Origin: JANNVK01 sp031430435
GTDB lineage: Bacteria > Acidobacteriota > Blastocatellia > Pyrinomonadales > Pyrinomonadaceae
NCBI GenBank assembly: GCA_031430435.1
Contig: JANPBM010000102.1
Span: 1 to 64,000 of the forward strand
Reading direction: 5' to 3'
DNA: 64,000 bases
Position 1 is the first letter of the stretch. Every line of letters begins with the position of its first letter. The notes below the pieces were generated by a model, which worked only from the letters and a program-made list of their open reading frames with translations, ran no database searches and had not been told where the DNA came from. Of the stretch, positions 16,609-24,841 are shown piece by piece. The position numbers and the translations under genes are program-made.

Positions 16609-16626
16609 TTTGATAATATCATCAAA
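16609..16626 (-). promoter_or_regulatory. Operator-like dyad upstream of the DUF5678 gene
   Basis: TTTGAT-AATATC-ATCAAA, a 6-bp inverted repeat with 6-bp centre ending 6 bp before the start codon. Position suits autoregulation or a translation-blocking hairpin. Weak evidence. Confidence 0.3.
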
Positions 16627-16793
16627 TAATATCTGCGTTCAATTTTCTCAAGACTCTATTGCGGGCAGGTTTTAAGATTCCTTGTAAGTCAGACTTTTTA
16701 GTATTTTATAAAATTGTGTTTTATTTTATGAAAAACAAAGTTGATTGAATTAGAAAACCGGTTTTTTAAGACTGCAAAGCCTTTGACGTTTTT

Positions 16794-19229
16794 TCAACTG
16801 ACGGTTTTTGCCTTCGCTTCCGTGTTCGGCTGATGCGAACGGTCAATTGCTTCATCTTCGATCTCGCCGCCTTTGCTGATCGGAATGTCAGCCGGATTTG
16901 TGTAACGCAAACCGCGTTCTTCGCTGTCTAATTCTTCGGGAATAATTATTCTTTGCATCGAAGAACTCGGCGGCACATAACCCGGATATTCAACCCGCGA
17001 ATGATAAATTGCAACGAGCGATTTAATTAACGATTCACGGATTTGCGTCAGTTCACGCAACGTTAAATCACATTCGCCAAGCTGATCGTCGGCTAAAACC
17101 GCGTCAATAATTTTCGTAACAATAAAGCGAATATTTTCGGCGTTCGGGTGTTCCAACGAACGGGCGGCGGCTTCGCAACTGTCCGCAATCATCATTATCG
17201 CCGATTCTTTAAATTGCGGTTTCGGTCCCGGATAACGAAAATCATTCTCATCGACTTCTTCGCCTTCACGCAATTCGGCTTGTGCTTTTCTGAGGAAAAA
17301 ATGCAGCGTGCGCGTGCCGTGATGTTGCGGAATAAAATCGATGATCCGTTGCGGCAAACCGATTTCTTTGCCCAATTTGATGCCATAGGTAACGTGGCTG
17401 ACAATGATTTTCGAGCTTTGCGACGGCTTTAATTTGTCGTGCGGATTTCTGCCTTGTTGGTTTTCGACAAAATGTTCGGGCGCGCCGAGCTTGCCGATGT
17501 CGTGATATAACGCCCCGATTCTCGCCAATAATCCGTTTGCCCCGATTGCCCGACACGCTTCTTCGGTCAATGTTCCGACCGCGTGCGAATGCTGATTGGT
17601 TCCCGGCGCTTTCATCGCCAACTGTCCCAAAACGGGCAAATCGGCGTTTGATAATTCGAGCAATTTGACATCAGTCAAAATTCCGAACATCGTTTCGCAA
17701 ATCGGCAGAAAAACCGACGTTACCGACGACGTAATCAAACCGCTGAAAAGTCCGCAACCGACCGCTAACAGGATCGTATTCAAAATAAACGGCAGCTGCA
17801 TATAGCCGATTAAAGCGACTGCCACCAAAGCGCTCAAACCGCCGACCAACGCCCCTGCCAGCGTAACCGATTGGCGAGTGCGATAGCGTCCGATGCCGTA
17901 AACCGCGACTGCCGACGAAATTGCCGCATAAACAACGAACTCAAGCGATTTCGGCGCCAAAAAGCCTGCCAAAATCGAGGTAAACAAACCCGTAAAAAGC
18001 GCCGTTCGTCTGTCTGCCAGCAAGGTGATTAAAAGACTGCCGAACGCAAACGGCAAGGCGAACGACCACAACGTTGTATCGTTATACGGCGCTTTGATAT
18101 TTTGGGCGGCGGTAAATTCGGCAAGCCGGAAAAATAACGCCATCAAAAATGTTTGCACCAAAACGACAAAGCCGAAAAGCGCGAAAGTTTTTTCTTCGGA
18201 AAGCGTCAAACGCGGGACAATTCCGCGATGTTCGATAAATTTCCAAGCAATCCAATAAAGCGCGGAAATCAACACCAACAGTCCGAAAAATTTGTTTGAT
18301 TGCCGCGAAGAATTTGTGTAATTGCGAATTGCATTTATCTGCGAAAGCATTTGCGATGTAACAATATCACCTTCTTTGGCAATGCTTTGCGAACGTTTGA
18401 GCGAAATTGTAATCGGTTGCGTATTTTGCGATGCGGCTTCTTTATCGCGGTTTGTCGCCACGCTGTCAAAAATCACGCTCGGCTGAATCAACGGCAAAAG
18501 CGCGTTATTGAAAGCATCGATTTCCTTGGGCGACAAACTTTTAATTTCGTTCAAATTTCTGCTGAGTTTATCGCGGGCGATTGAAAGCGAAATCATATTC
18601 ATTTTCGGCGATGAAACCGACGATTGTTCGTTTGGTTTTTGACGATCGACGACGATAATATCGCTTGTCAAAAACGGCTCGTCCGAATCGTTGTAAATGT
18701 AACCGTTCGCATTTTCGCGGAGAATTCGAGAGATTGCATCAATCTCGGTGGTCGTGTATTTGCGTGAAAGAAAGACTTTATCGGCTTCACTTCCGACTGT
18801 CGCTTTGCCGGTCGAATTGACGTTTGACGTATTTGATTTTGAATTTGTGTTGTCGGATTTGCGGTTTAATTTTTCCCAAAATAAACGAAAACTTTGCGAG
18901 GCTTGTTCGGTCCGATTTGCCTCGAAAGTAAAAATCGGACGCACGGAACTTCGGGCAGAATCGCGCATTCGTTCGGTTTCCGCATCGTCGGTTTGCGAAA
19001 TATCGGCGGGCGACACGATTGTTTCGCGGACGACATCGCCTTCTTTATAAGTTTCGCCGTTTGAACGCAGAAACGGATTATCAAGCAAAAGCGTGGTCAG
19101 TAAACACAAAATTATAAACCCGAACCAGAATTTTTGACGCGGCGTGATTCGGCTGAAATTCAGGTACTTCTCTATTCGTTTGCGATATTTTGCAAACGGC
19201 GAAGCTAAATCCGGTAGTTTTTTACTCAT
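16794..19229 (-). CDS. 7TM-HD family phosphohydrolase (PgpH-like)
   Basis: 811 residues, close to the family's usual size. Order: cytosolic N-terminus, membrane anchor (about 34-50; FWFGFIILCLLTTLLL), extracytoplasmic 7TMR-HDED-type domain (about 50-310), a block of seven membrane helices (about 313-510), then a cytosolic HD domain with HSHAVGTLTEEACR and GALYHDIGKLGAPEHF (about 545-590). Characterised relatives (PgpH) hydrolyse c-di-AMP to pApA. No adjacent c-di-AMP synthase is seen, so the substrate is inferred. It starts 15 bp after hflX and is probably cotranscribed with it. Confidence 0.88.
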   Translation of the reverse strand: MSKKLPDLASPFAKYRKRIEKYLNFSRITPRQKFWFGFIILCLLTTLLLDNPFLRSNGETYKEGDVVRETIVSPADISQTDDAETERMRDSARSSVRPIFTFEANRTEQASQSFRLFWEKLNRKSDNTNSKSNTSNVNSTGKATVGSEADKVFLSRKYTTTEIDAISRILRENANGYIYNDSDEPFLTSDIIVVDRQKPNEQSSVSSPKMNMISLSIARDKLSRNLNEIKSLSPKEIDAFNNALLPLIQPSVIFDSVATNRDKEAASQNTQPITISLKRSQSIAKEGDIVTSQMLSQINAIRNYTNSSRQSNKFFGLLVLISALYWIAWKFIEHRGIVPRLTLSEEKTFALFGFVVLVQTFLMALFFRLAEFTAAQNIKAPYNDTTLWSFALPFAFGSLLITLLADRRTALFTGLFTSILAGFLAPKSLEFVVYAAISSAVAVYGIGRYRTRQSVTLAGALVGGLSALVAVALIGYMQLPFILNTILLAVGCGLFSGLITSSVTSVFLPICETMFGILTDVKLLELSNADLPVLGQLAMKAPGTNQHSHAVGTLTEEACRAIGANGLLARIGALYHDIGKLGAPEHFVENQQGRNPHDKLKPSQSSKIIVSHVTYGIKLGKEIGLPQRIIDFIPQHHGTRTLHFFLRKAQAELREGEEVDENDFRYPGPKPQFKESAIMMIADSCEAAARSLEHPNAENIRFIVTKIIDAVLADDQLGECDLTLRELTQIRESLIKSLVAIYHSRVEYPGYVPPSSSMQRIIIPEELDSEERGLRYTNPADIPISKGGEIEDEAIDRSHQPNTEAKAKTVS

Positions 19230-19244
19230 GCAAATCGTTTACTT

Positions 19245-20966
19245 TCAGTTAGTTGCCGATAATTCGGTCAAATCTTGGTCAATTTGATTATAACTTGCGT
19301 CAACCATAAATTCACGACAAACTTCTTCGAGCTTGTTAAAAAGTGCTTTGAATGTTTTTCGGTTGATTGCACTTATTTTGACGCTTTCCAGTTGTTTGTC
19401 AAGTAAAAGCGTCCGTTCTAAGGCTTCAATCGTCATTTCGTCAACCAAATCGGCTTTATTCAAAACGATTAAACTCGGAATTTCGTTATATTCAAGGTCA
19501 AGCAAAATCTTTTCGACCGACTCGATTTGTTGCATCACACGCGGGTTCGATGCGTCAACAACGTGAATCAGCAAATCGGAATCGGCAATTTCTTCGAGCG
19601 TGGCGCGAAATGCGGCGACCAAGGCTTCGGGCAAATCGCGGATAAATCCGACCGTGTCGTTTATCACCAATTCTTGTTCGTAGGGCAGACGCAAACGGCG
19701 AGAAGTCGGGTCGAGAGTGGCGAACATTTTCTTTTCCGCGTAAACTTCACTGTTGGTTAAAGTGTTGAGTAAAGTAGATTTACCTGCGTTTGTGTAACCG
19801 ACCAGCGAGATAATCGGGACATCTTTGCGGAGACGTTCTTTACGGCGTTGTTGGCGTTGGCGACTCAAACCGTCAATCTGTTTTTCGAGTTGCGAAACTT
19901 TATCGCGCACCCGCCGGCGATCGGTTTCGAGTTTTGTTTCGCCCGGACCGCGACCGCCGATTCCGCCCGCGAGACGCGAAAACGCCGAATCTTGCCCGAT
20001 GACCAAACGCGGCAACATATATTTTAATTGGGCAAGTTCGACCTGAACTTTTCCTTCACGCGACGACGCGCGTTGAGCGAAAATATCGAGAATCAACTGC
20101 GGACGATCGATTACCTTTAAATCGGTCGCGTCGCAAAGTGAGCGAACCTGCGACGGCGAAAGTTCACGGTCAAAAATAATCAAATCCGCACCGAGACGCA
20201 TCGCCCGAATCAATAATTCTTCGAGCTTTCCTTTGCCTAAAACTGTTTTCGCGTCAACGCTTTGCCGTTTTTGAATGATTTTATCAAGCACAATCACATC
20301 AGCCGAAAGTGCGAGTTCTTCGAGTTCCGCCATCGATTCTTCGGCTTCGGAAAGATTGTCGGTCGTTACATTGACGAGAATAACGCGGTCACGGTTTGTC
20401 TGCCGATTTCGCGCCGTGTTGCGATTTCGCGCCATCTCGTTTTCGAGCGATTCGATGAGTTCGAGAAAATTATCGTCCAGTTGCGACGGATGATTCGGAG
20501 TTAGAAATTCGTAAATTTCGCCGTCGATATTCTCGGCGGTTGTCGGCAGAAGATGCGCGGAATGAACAAGCAACGGAAAACCCGTGCCGCGATCGACCTG
20601 AATCGCGGCGATTAAATCGAGCCGCAATAACGCCAAATCGGTTAAATCGTCTTGCGTCAATTTCTCGCCGAGCAAATGCGTATGCACAAAACGAAGTCCG
20701 CGAAAGCGATCTTTATCGACGCGAATCCGCTTAAAATCCGGCAGTTCGATGCGTTTTGCATCGCCGACCATGACATATTCAATTTGTCCTTTGCGGTTGA
20801 TTAAAACGCCGATTTGTCGCCGAGTTTCGTTGGAAATTTCCGACATTTGACGTGCCAATTCCGCCGAAACAATCTCGTTTTGCGAAACTTTCCGCGTATA
20901 AAGCCGTTCGATTCGTTTGAGTTGGCTGTGCTTTAAGCCGTTTGTAAAACCCGTAACGTTGCTGAT
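19245..20966 (-). CDS. hflX: GTPase HflX, start codon non-canonical
   Basis: Ribosome-associated GTPase involved in splitting or rescuing stalled ribosomes. Visible: HflX N-domain, the linker GIGGRGPGETKLETDRR, and the G domain with P-loop LVGYTNAGKSTLLN, DTVGFIRDLP and NKAD. The first usable canonical start is a TTG at 20858, but family-like sequence (GLKHSQLKRIERLYTRKV) continues upstream in frame and has no ATG, GTG or TTG. A GGAGG site at 20977-20973 lies 6 nt before an in-frame ATC at 20964-20966, which I take as the likely start (573 residues). A start error in the assembly is the alternative. Confidence 0.85.
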   Translation of the reverse strand: MSNVTGFTNGLKHSQLKRIERLYTRKVSQNEIVSAELARQMSEISNETRRQIGVLINRKGQIEYVMVGDAKRIELPDFKRIRVDKDRFRGLRFVHTHLLGEKLTQDDLTDLALLRLDLIAAIQVDRGTGFPLLVHSAHLLPTTAENIDGEIYEFLTPNHPSQLDDNFLELIESLENEMARNRNTARNRQTNRDRVILVNVTTDNLSEAEESMAELEELALSADVIVLDKIIQKRQSVDAKTVLGKGKLEELLIRAMRLGADLIIFDRELSPSQVRSLCDATDLKVIDRPQLILDIFAQRASSREGKVQVELAQLKYMLPRLVIGQDSAFSRLAGGIGGRGPGETKLETDRRRVRDKVSQLEKQIDGLSRQRQQRRKERLRKDVPIISLVGYTNAGKSTLLNTLTNSEVYAEKKMFATLDPTSRRLRLPYEQELVINDTVGFIRDLPEALVAAFRATLEEIADSDLLIHVVDASNPRVMQQIESVEKILLDLEYNEIPSLIVLNKADLVDEMTIEALERTLLLDKQLESVKISAINRKTFKALFNKLEEVCREFMVDASYNQIDQDLTELSATN

Positions 20967-20979
20967 ATAAAACCTCCGA

Positions 20980-21070
20980 GTAAGTAGCCGGCAGTCAATA
21001 AAAGAATGTCCGTAGTTTAATAATAATCCGAAACCTGGTTCTGACTACCGACTTCTGCCTGCTGACTGTT
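20980..21070. repeat. Imperfect palindrome of short degenerate units
   Basis: GTAAGTAGCCGGCAGTCA on one side and TGACTACCGACTTCTGCC plus GCTGACTG on the other can pair with a few C/T changes. Composed of AGTC/GGTAGTC-like units of about seven bases. Lies between YbjQ and hflX. Confidence 0.45.
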
Positions 21071-21073
21071 TGT

Positions 21074-21394
21074 TTAATCGTTTGTCAGCTTAACGGCTGT
21101 TCCGTAAGCCAAAACTTCAGTAACCGATTGACTGAATTCGGTTGCATCGTAACGCATAGCGATAATTGCATCGGCACCGATTGCGGCGGCGTGCTGAGCC
21201 ATCAAATTAAACGCATCTTGGCGGGCTTTGTCGCAAACATCGGCAAATTCTTGGATGTTTCCGCCGCCGATTGATTTCAAACCACCGATAAATCCTTGTT
21301 TAATTCCGGGCGAACGCACCACTACGCCACGCACCACGCCCAAATACTGCACGATTTTTCCGCCGACTACTTCGTTTCCGGTTGTAATTACCAT
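21074..21394 (-). CDS. YbjQ/UPF0145 family protein
   Basis: 106 residues, the usual length for this small cytosolic family. Characteristic segments: GVVRGVVVRSPGIKQG (about 19-34), ARQDAFNLMAQHAAAIGADA (about 57-76) and IIAMRYDATEFSQSVTEVLAYGTAV at the end. Members assemble into pentameric rings, and heavy-metal binding has been proposed from sequence; the role remains unestablished. It precedes hflX in the same direction across a palindromic repeat, and a separate promoter is likely. Confidence 0.9.
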   Translation of the reverse strand: MVITTGNEVVGGKIVQYLGVVRGVVVRSPGIKQGFIGGLKSIGGGNIQEFADVCDKARQDAFNLMAQHAAAIGADAIIAMRYDATEFSQSVTEVLAYGTAVKLTND

Positions 21395-21473
21395 TTCATT
21401 TTCTCCTCGTCAAAACAATGATACTGTGCCGGAGAATAACTTGCAATAAATTATCAGGTGATTGGAGAAACGA

Positions 21474-22748
21474 CTATTCGTACCGCAAAGCCTCGATCGG
21501 ATTCAAACGGCTTGCCCGATACGCGGGAAAAACTCCGGCGATAAAAGCGATTATTGTAATCAGCAAAATCACAAAAATAATTGAAAGCGGCTTGAAAACG
21601 ACTAGGCTGTAACCTTCAAACGATTCCAAATAATAGGTTGAAGCAAAAAAATTGGCGATTGTGCCGAGAATAATTGCTGTAACAATGCCCAAAACTGCTC
21701 CCCAAAATCCGATTAAAATCGATTCCAACGAAAACTGCATAAAAATCTTCCCTTTGCTCATTCCCAACGCTTTTTGCAAACCGATTTCCTTCGTGCGTTC
21801 CATAACGGCGATGACAAGCGTGTTGATAATGCCGAACGAAGCCGCCAGCAACGCGATAAACGCAAATAAACCCATTGCATATTGAAAAATACTGACCGCA
21901 TCGTAAGTTCGTTTATTTTGATCGGCGTAGGTTAAAGCCTCAAAACCTTTTTCGTCCAATTGCTTTTTGATCTCGGTAATTTTCGCCGCGTTTGAACTTT
22001 TCATCTGAAACGAAAAGCTGTAAAACTTATTAAAATCAGGCGAATCTTTTTGCTGTGATTCGTAAATTTGACGTTCCGTTTCCGCATCAACCGTTGAGGA
22101 AAACGAACCCATCAAACCTTTTGTCGCCACGCCAACTACTTTTAATTGAATAGTTTGCATCGTTTTATCGGCAGAAAGTTTATAACCGACCGTCGCATTT
22201 TTACCGATTAAAGTTTCTAAATCTTCGTTGATTGCTTTGGCAATGTCGAACTGCAAAATAATCTGATTTTTTCCGTTGATCTGCGAACCAAGCTCGATTT
22301 TTTGCGTCATTCCTTTCGCCAAAGCATTGAGCCGAACGCGATATTTTTTGTTTCCGTCGAGCGTAATGTATTCGGTATCTTGATAATAGCTCGGCGTAAA
22401 AGATTCGACTTCGGGGAAAGTTTTGGAAAGTGCGTCAATTTGGGCAAACGTCAAAGTTTCGCCTTTCGGAATTTCGAGCGATGTATCTTGAACTTCTTCT
22501 TTGTATTCGGCAGGTGAATTTAAGGCTTCTTCGTCTTTGGTTTCACGCTTTTTGTTGATGAATAAAACCGCCGAACCTTCGTAGTTTTTCACCTGTTTTT
22601 CGATGTAATCTTTTACGCCGTCGCCGACCGCATTCGTCATCGTCAAAGTAAACGAGCCGACAAAAATCGCCAAAATCGTCAGCAAAGTTCGCAGTTTGTT
22701 TCGCAAAAGATTGCGGTTCGCAGTTTTAATTAATTCTTTTGTGTCCAT
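21474..22748 (-). CDS. MacB/FtsX-type ABC transporter permease
   Basis: 424 residues with the MacB layout: one N-terminal membrane helix (about 20-42; RTLLTILAIFVGSFTLTMTN), a large extracytoplasmic domain (about 45-285) and three C-terminal helices. ALGMSKGKIFMQFSLESILIGFWGA is the cytosolic coupling segment, and the end motif FPAYRASRLNPIEALRYE is typical. It partners the ABC ATPase immediately upstream to form a mechanotransmission-type exporter. Substrate is unknown; no MFP subunit gene is adjacent. The two genes are separated by an 87-bp repeat-filled gap. Confidence 0.88.
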   Translation of the reverse strand: MDTKELIKTANRNLLRNKLRTLLTILAIFVGSFTLTMTNAVGDGVKDYIEKQVKNYEGSAVLFINKKRETKDEEALNSPAEYKEEVQDTSLEIPKGETLTFAQIDALSKTFPEVESFTPSYYQDTEYITLDGNKKYRVRLNALAKGMTQKIELGSQINGKNQIILQFDIAKAINEDLETLIGKNATVGYKLSADKTMQTIQLKVVGVATKGLMGSFSSTVDAETERQIYESQQKDSPDFNKFYSFSFQMKSSNAAKITEIKKQLDEKGFEALTYADQNKRTYDAVSIFQYAMGLFAFIALLAASFGIINTLVIAVMERTKEIGLQKALGMSKGKIFMQFSLESILIGFWGAVLGIVTAIILGTIANFFASTYYLESFEGYSLVVFKPLSIIFVILLITIIAFIAGVFPAYRASRLNPIEALRYE

Positions 22749-22757
22749 AAAAAACTT

Positions 22758-22848
22758 TTTTACAGGGATGAAAAGGATGAAAACGGATAAGAAAAAGAAT
22801 TATTCCTCTTCCTGCTTTTATCCCGTTTATCCCTTTTATCCCTGTAAA
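22758..22848. repeat. Imperfect long palindrome of (A)GGGATAAA-type units
   Basis: Left arm about 22758-22789 (TTTACAGGGATGAAAAGG...) and right arm about 22816-22848 (...CCTTTTATCCCTGTAAA) are near-complementary and each is built of roughly 9-bp units. The right arm contains the stop codon of the ABC ATPase gene (22836-22838) and encodes its last residues. Confidence 0.7.
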
Positions 22849-23525
22849 TTCTCTTCCGGTTCGCCGATTATCTTGCCGTCTTTCATCTCGATTTGCCGTT
22901 TACATTTTTTCGCCAAATCGCTGTCGTGCGTGACGATGATCAACGCAATTCCCTTTTCACGATTCATTCTAAACAGCATATCTTCAATCATTTCAGAGTT
23001 TACGGAATCAAGATTGCCGGTAGGTTCATCGGCGAAAATCACTTTCGGCTTATTGATTAAAGCCCGGGCGATACAAACCCGCTGTTTTTCTCCGCCCGAT
23101 AAATCCTTCGCGCGTTTGTCGTCTTTATCTTTTAACCCGACGGCTTCAAGAGCGTCCATCGCGTCTGAAATCATCCGAAAATGATAATTTCCGCGAATTT
23201 TCAGCGGCAGTAAAACGTTGTCCAAAACGGTATCGCGTCCGTTCAGAAAAAATTGCTGAAAAACAAAGCCGAATTTTTCGTTCCGCAAAACATTCAGTTC
23301 TTTTTCGGATAATTTGGAAACTTCGCCGCCATCGAACAAAATCTGCCCCGAAGTCGGCGAATCTAAACACGCCAAAAGGTGCATCAACGTTGATTTTCCG
23401 CTGCCCGATTTGCCGATAATCGCCACGCAATCATCAGACGCAATTTCGACGTTTACACCATCCAACGCCCGAAATTCGTCCGCATCGGTCTTGTAAGTTT
23501 TCACTAAATCTACGGCTTGCAGCAT
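22836..23525 (-). CDS. MacB/LolD-type ABC ATPase
   Basis: 229 residues. Walker A GKSGSGKST (about 38-46), Q-loop FVFQQFFLNG, signature LSGGEKQRVCIARAL (about 143-157), Walker B KVIFADEPTGNLDS (about 163-176) and switch His in IIVTHDSDLA. This subgroup (three-sector MacB, LolD, FtsE) works with FtsX-type permeases such as the gene downstream. The last codons lie within the palindromic repeat, so the C-terminal tail has been replaced or lengthened by repeat sequence. Confidence 0.92.
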   Translation of the reverse strand: MLQAVDLVKTYKTDADEFRALDGVNVEIASDDCVAIIGKSGSGKSTLMHLLACLDSPTSGQILFDGGEVSKLSEKELNVLRNEKFGFVFQQFFLNGRDTVLDNVLLPLKIRGNYHFRMISDAMDALEAVGLKDKDDKRAKDLSGGEKQRVCIARALINKPKVIFADEPTGNLDSVNSEMIEDMLFRMNREKGIALIIVTHDSDLAKKCKRQIEMKDGKIIGEPEENLQG

Positions 23526-23743
23526 ATTGTTTTGAGTTACGGAATTTTTGGCGGTAAAGTTTCGGGAAACGGCGGATAAATTTCAGTTAGTAATTCGATT
23601 ATTGACAAAACTAATTAGACAAATTACATTTTGCCGCACTCTATTTTTACTAAGCAAAGCACTAAAAAGTATTGCATAACCTGCCCCGTCAGAGTCAAAA
23701 ATTTGTTATGTATCAATTCTGCCTTTAATGTTCTTGACAATTC

Positions 23744-23756
23744 TGATAAATTATCA
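23744..23756 (+). promoter_or_regulatory. Palindrome upstream of the C5-methyltransferase gene
   Basis: TGATAA-A-TTATCA, a 13-bp perfect palindrome starting 5 bp after a TTGACA hexamer (23734-23739) and 45 bp before the start. It could be an operator limiting methyltransferase expression. No controller gene is visible. Confidence 0.35.
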
Positions 23757-23800
23757 ATGCGGTTTTAATTTCATTCTAAAATTTATAATATTGAATAAAA

Positions 23801-24841
23801 ATGATAAAAGCTATTGACTTTTTTTGTGGGGCGGGCGGACTGACGAGAGGACTTTTAGACTCTGGAATTAAGGTTTTGGCTGGTGTTGATAATGATAGTA
23901 AATTAGAAGAAACCTATAAAAACAATAATAAACCAAGTAAGTTCTTTTCAACTGATATAAATTCAGTTGACATCTTCGCCCTTCGAGAAGAATTAGGAAT
24001 AACTGAGCAAGATAAGGTTTTATATGCTGCTTGTACTCCTTGTCAGCCATTTTCGGCGTTAAATAGGCAAAGAGACAAGGACAAAAAAAGAGAGCTTCTA
24101 ATAGCCTTTGGGGAAATTGTAAAAATCTGCCCGCCTGATTTTATATTAATTGAAAATGTTCCCGGTTTAAAAAATTCTTACGGAAAAGAAATCTATCAAC
24201 GATTTCTCAAAATGATTGAAAGTGTCGGTTTCAAATCTGAAACCGACTATAGGTATTCAGAATTTCTTGACGCAAATGATTTTGATGTTCCGCAGGTTCG
24301 GAAGAGATTTATTCTGCTCGCGTCCCGGCACGGAAAATTAACAGAACCTCAAAAAAGTAGCAATAAGATGTTTATTGAGTCAGTTTTGAAAAAATATCCG
24401 GCAATCGAAGACGGTGAAAAATCTGAAAAATATCATAATCACGAAGCACGAAAACTTCCGCCGAATCAAAAGCTAATAATTGAAGCTGTACCTAAAAATG
24501 GCGGTAATCGAAGTGATGTAAAAGATCAGTCCATTTTACTTCCCTGTCATCAAAACAAACCTAAAGTTTATAAAGATGTTTTCAGTAGAATGGCTTGGGA
24601 CAAACCCGCACCGACTATGACTGCACGATGTGTAGAAGTTGCTAATGGCAGGTTTGCACATCCGACTCAAAATCGAGCTATTTCTTTCCGTGAAGCCGCC
24701 GCCATTCAATCCTTTGGAGATGACTACATTTTCTACGGCAGTAATTTTCACATTGCAAAGCAAATAGGAAATGCCGTTCCGCCTAGGTTTGCTCAAAAAC
24801 TCGGCGAAGCAATTGTAAGTACTTATTTAACTCTCGATTAA
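23801..24841 (+). CDS. C5-cytosine DNA methyltransferase
   Basis: 346 residues with ordered motifs: I DFFCGAGG (6-13), IV TPCQPFS with catalytic Cys81, VI IENVPG (Glu118), VIII DVPQVRKRFILLASR, a short target-recognition region (about 200-290), and X GNAVPPRFAQKLGEAI near the end. It transfers methyl from SAM to cytosine C5. The DNA is distinctly more AT-rich than the flanks, suggesting horizontal gain. It is convergent with, and overlaps by 15 bp, the MORC-like ATPase/nuclease gene, so it probably protects host DNA from that enzyme. Target sequence unknown. Confidence 0.95.
   Translation: MIKAIDFFCGAGGLTRGLLDSGIKVLAGVDNDSKLEETYKNNNKPSKFFSTDINSVDIFALREELGITEQDKVLYAACTPCQPFSALNRQRDKDKKRELLIAFGEIVKICPPDFILIENVPGLKNSYGKEIYQRFLKMIESVGFKSETDYRYSEFLDANDFDVPQVRKRFILLASRHGKLTEPQKSSNKMFIESVLKKYPAIEDGEKSEKYHNHEARKLPPNQKLIIEAVPKNGGNRSDVKDQSILLPCHQNKPKVYKDVFSRMAWDKPAPTMTARCVEVANGRFAHPTQNRAISFREAAAIQSFGDDYIFYGSNFHIAKQIGNAVPPRFAQKLGEAIVSTYLTLD

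Noticed and set aside
16754..16765. AAAACCGGTTTT palindrome 28 bp past the 7TM-HD gene
   Set aside because: Too short and without loop; may simply be chance, so not listed as a terminator.
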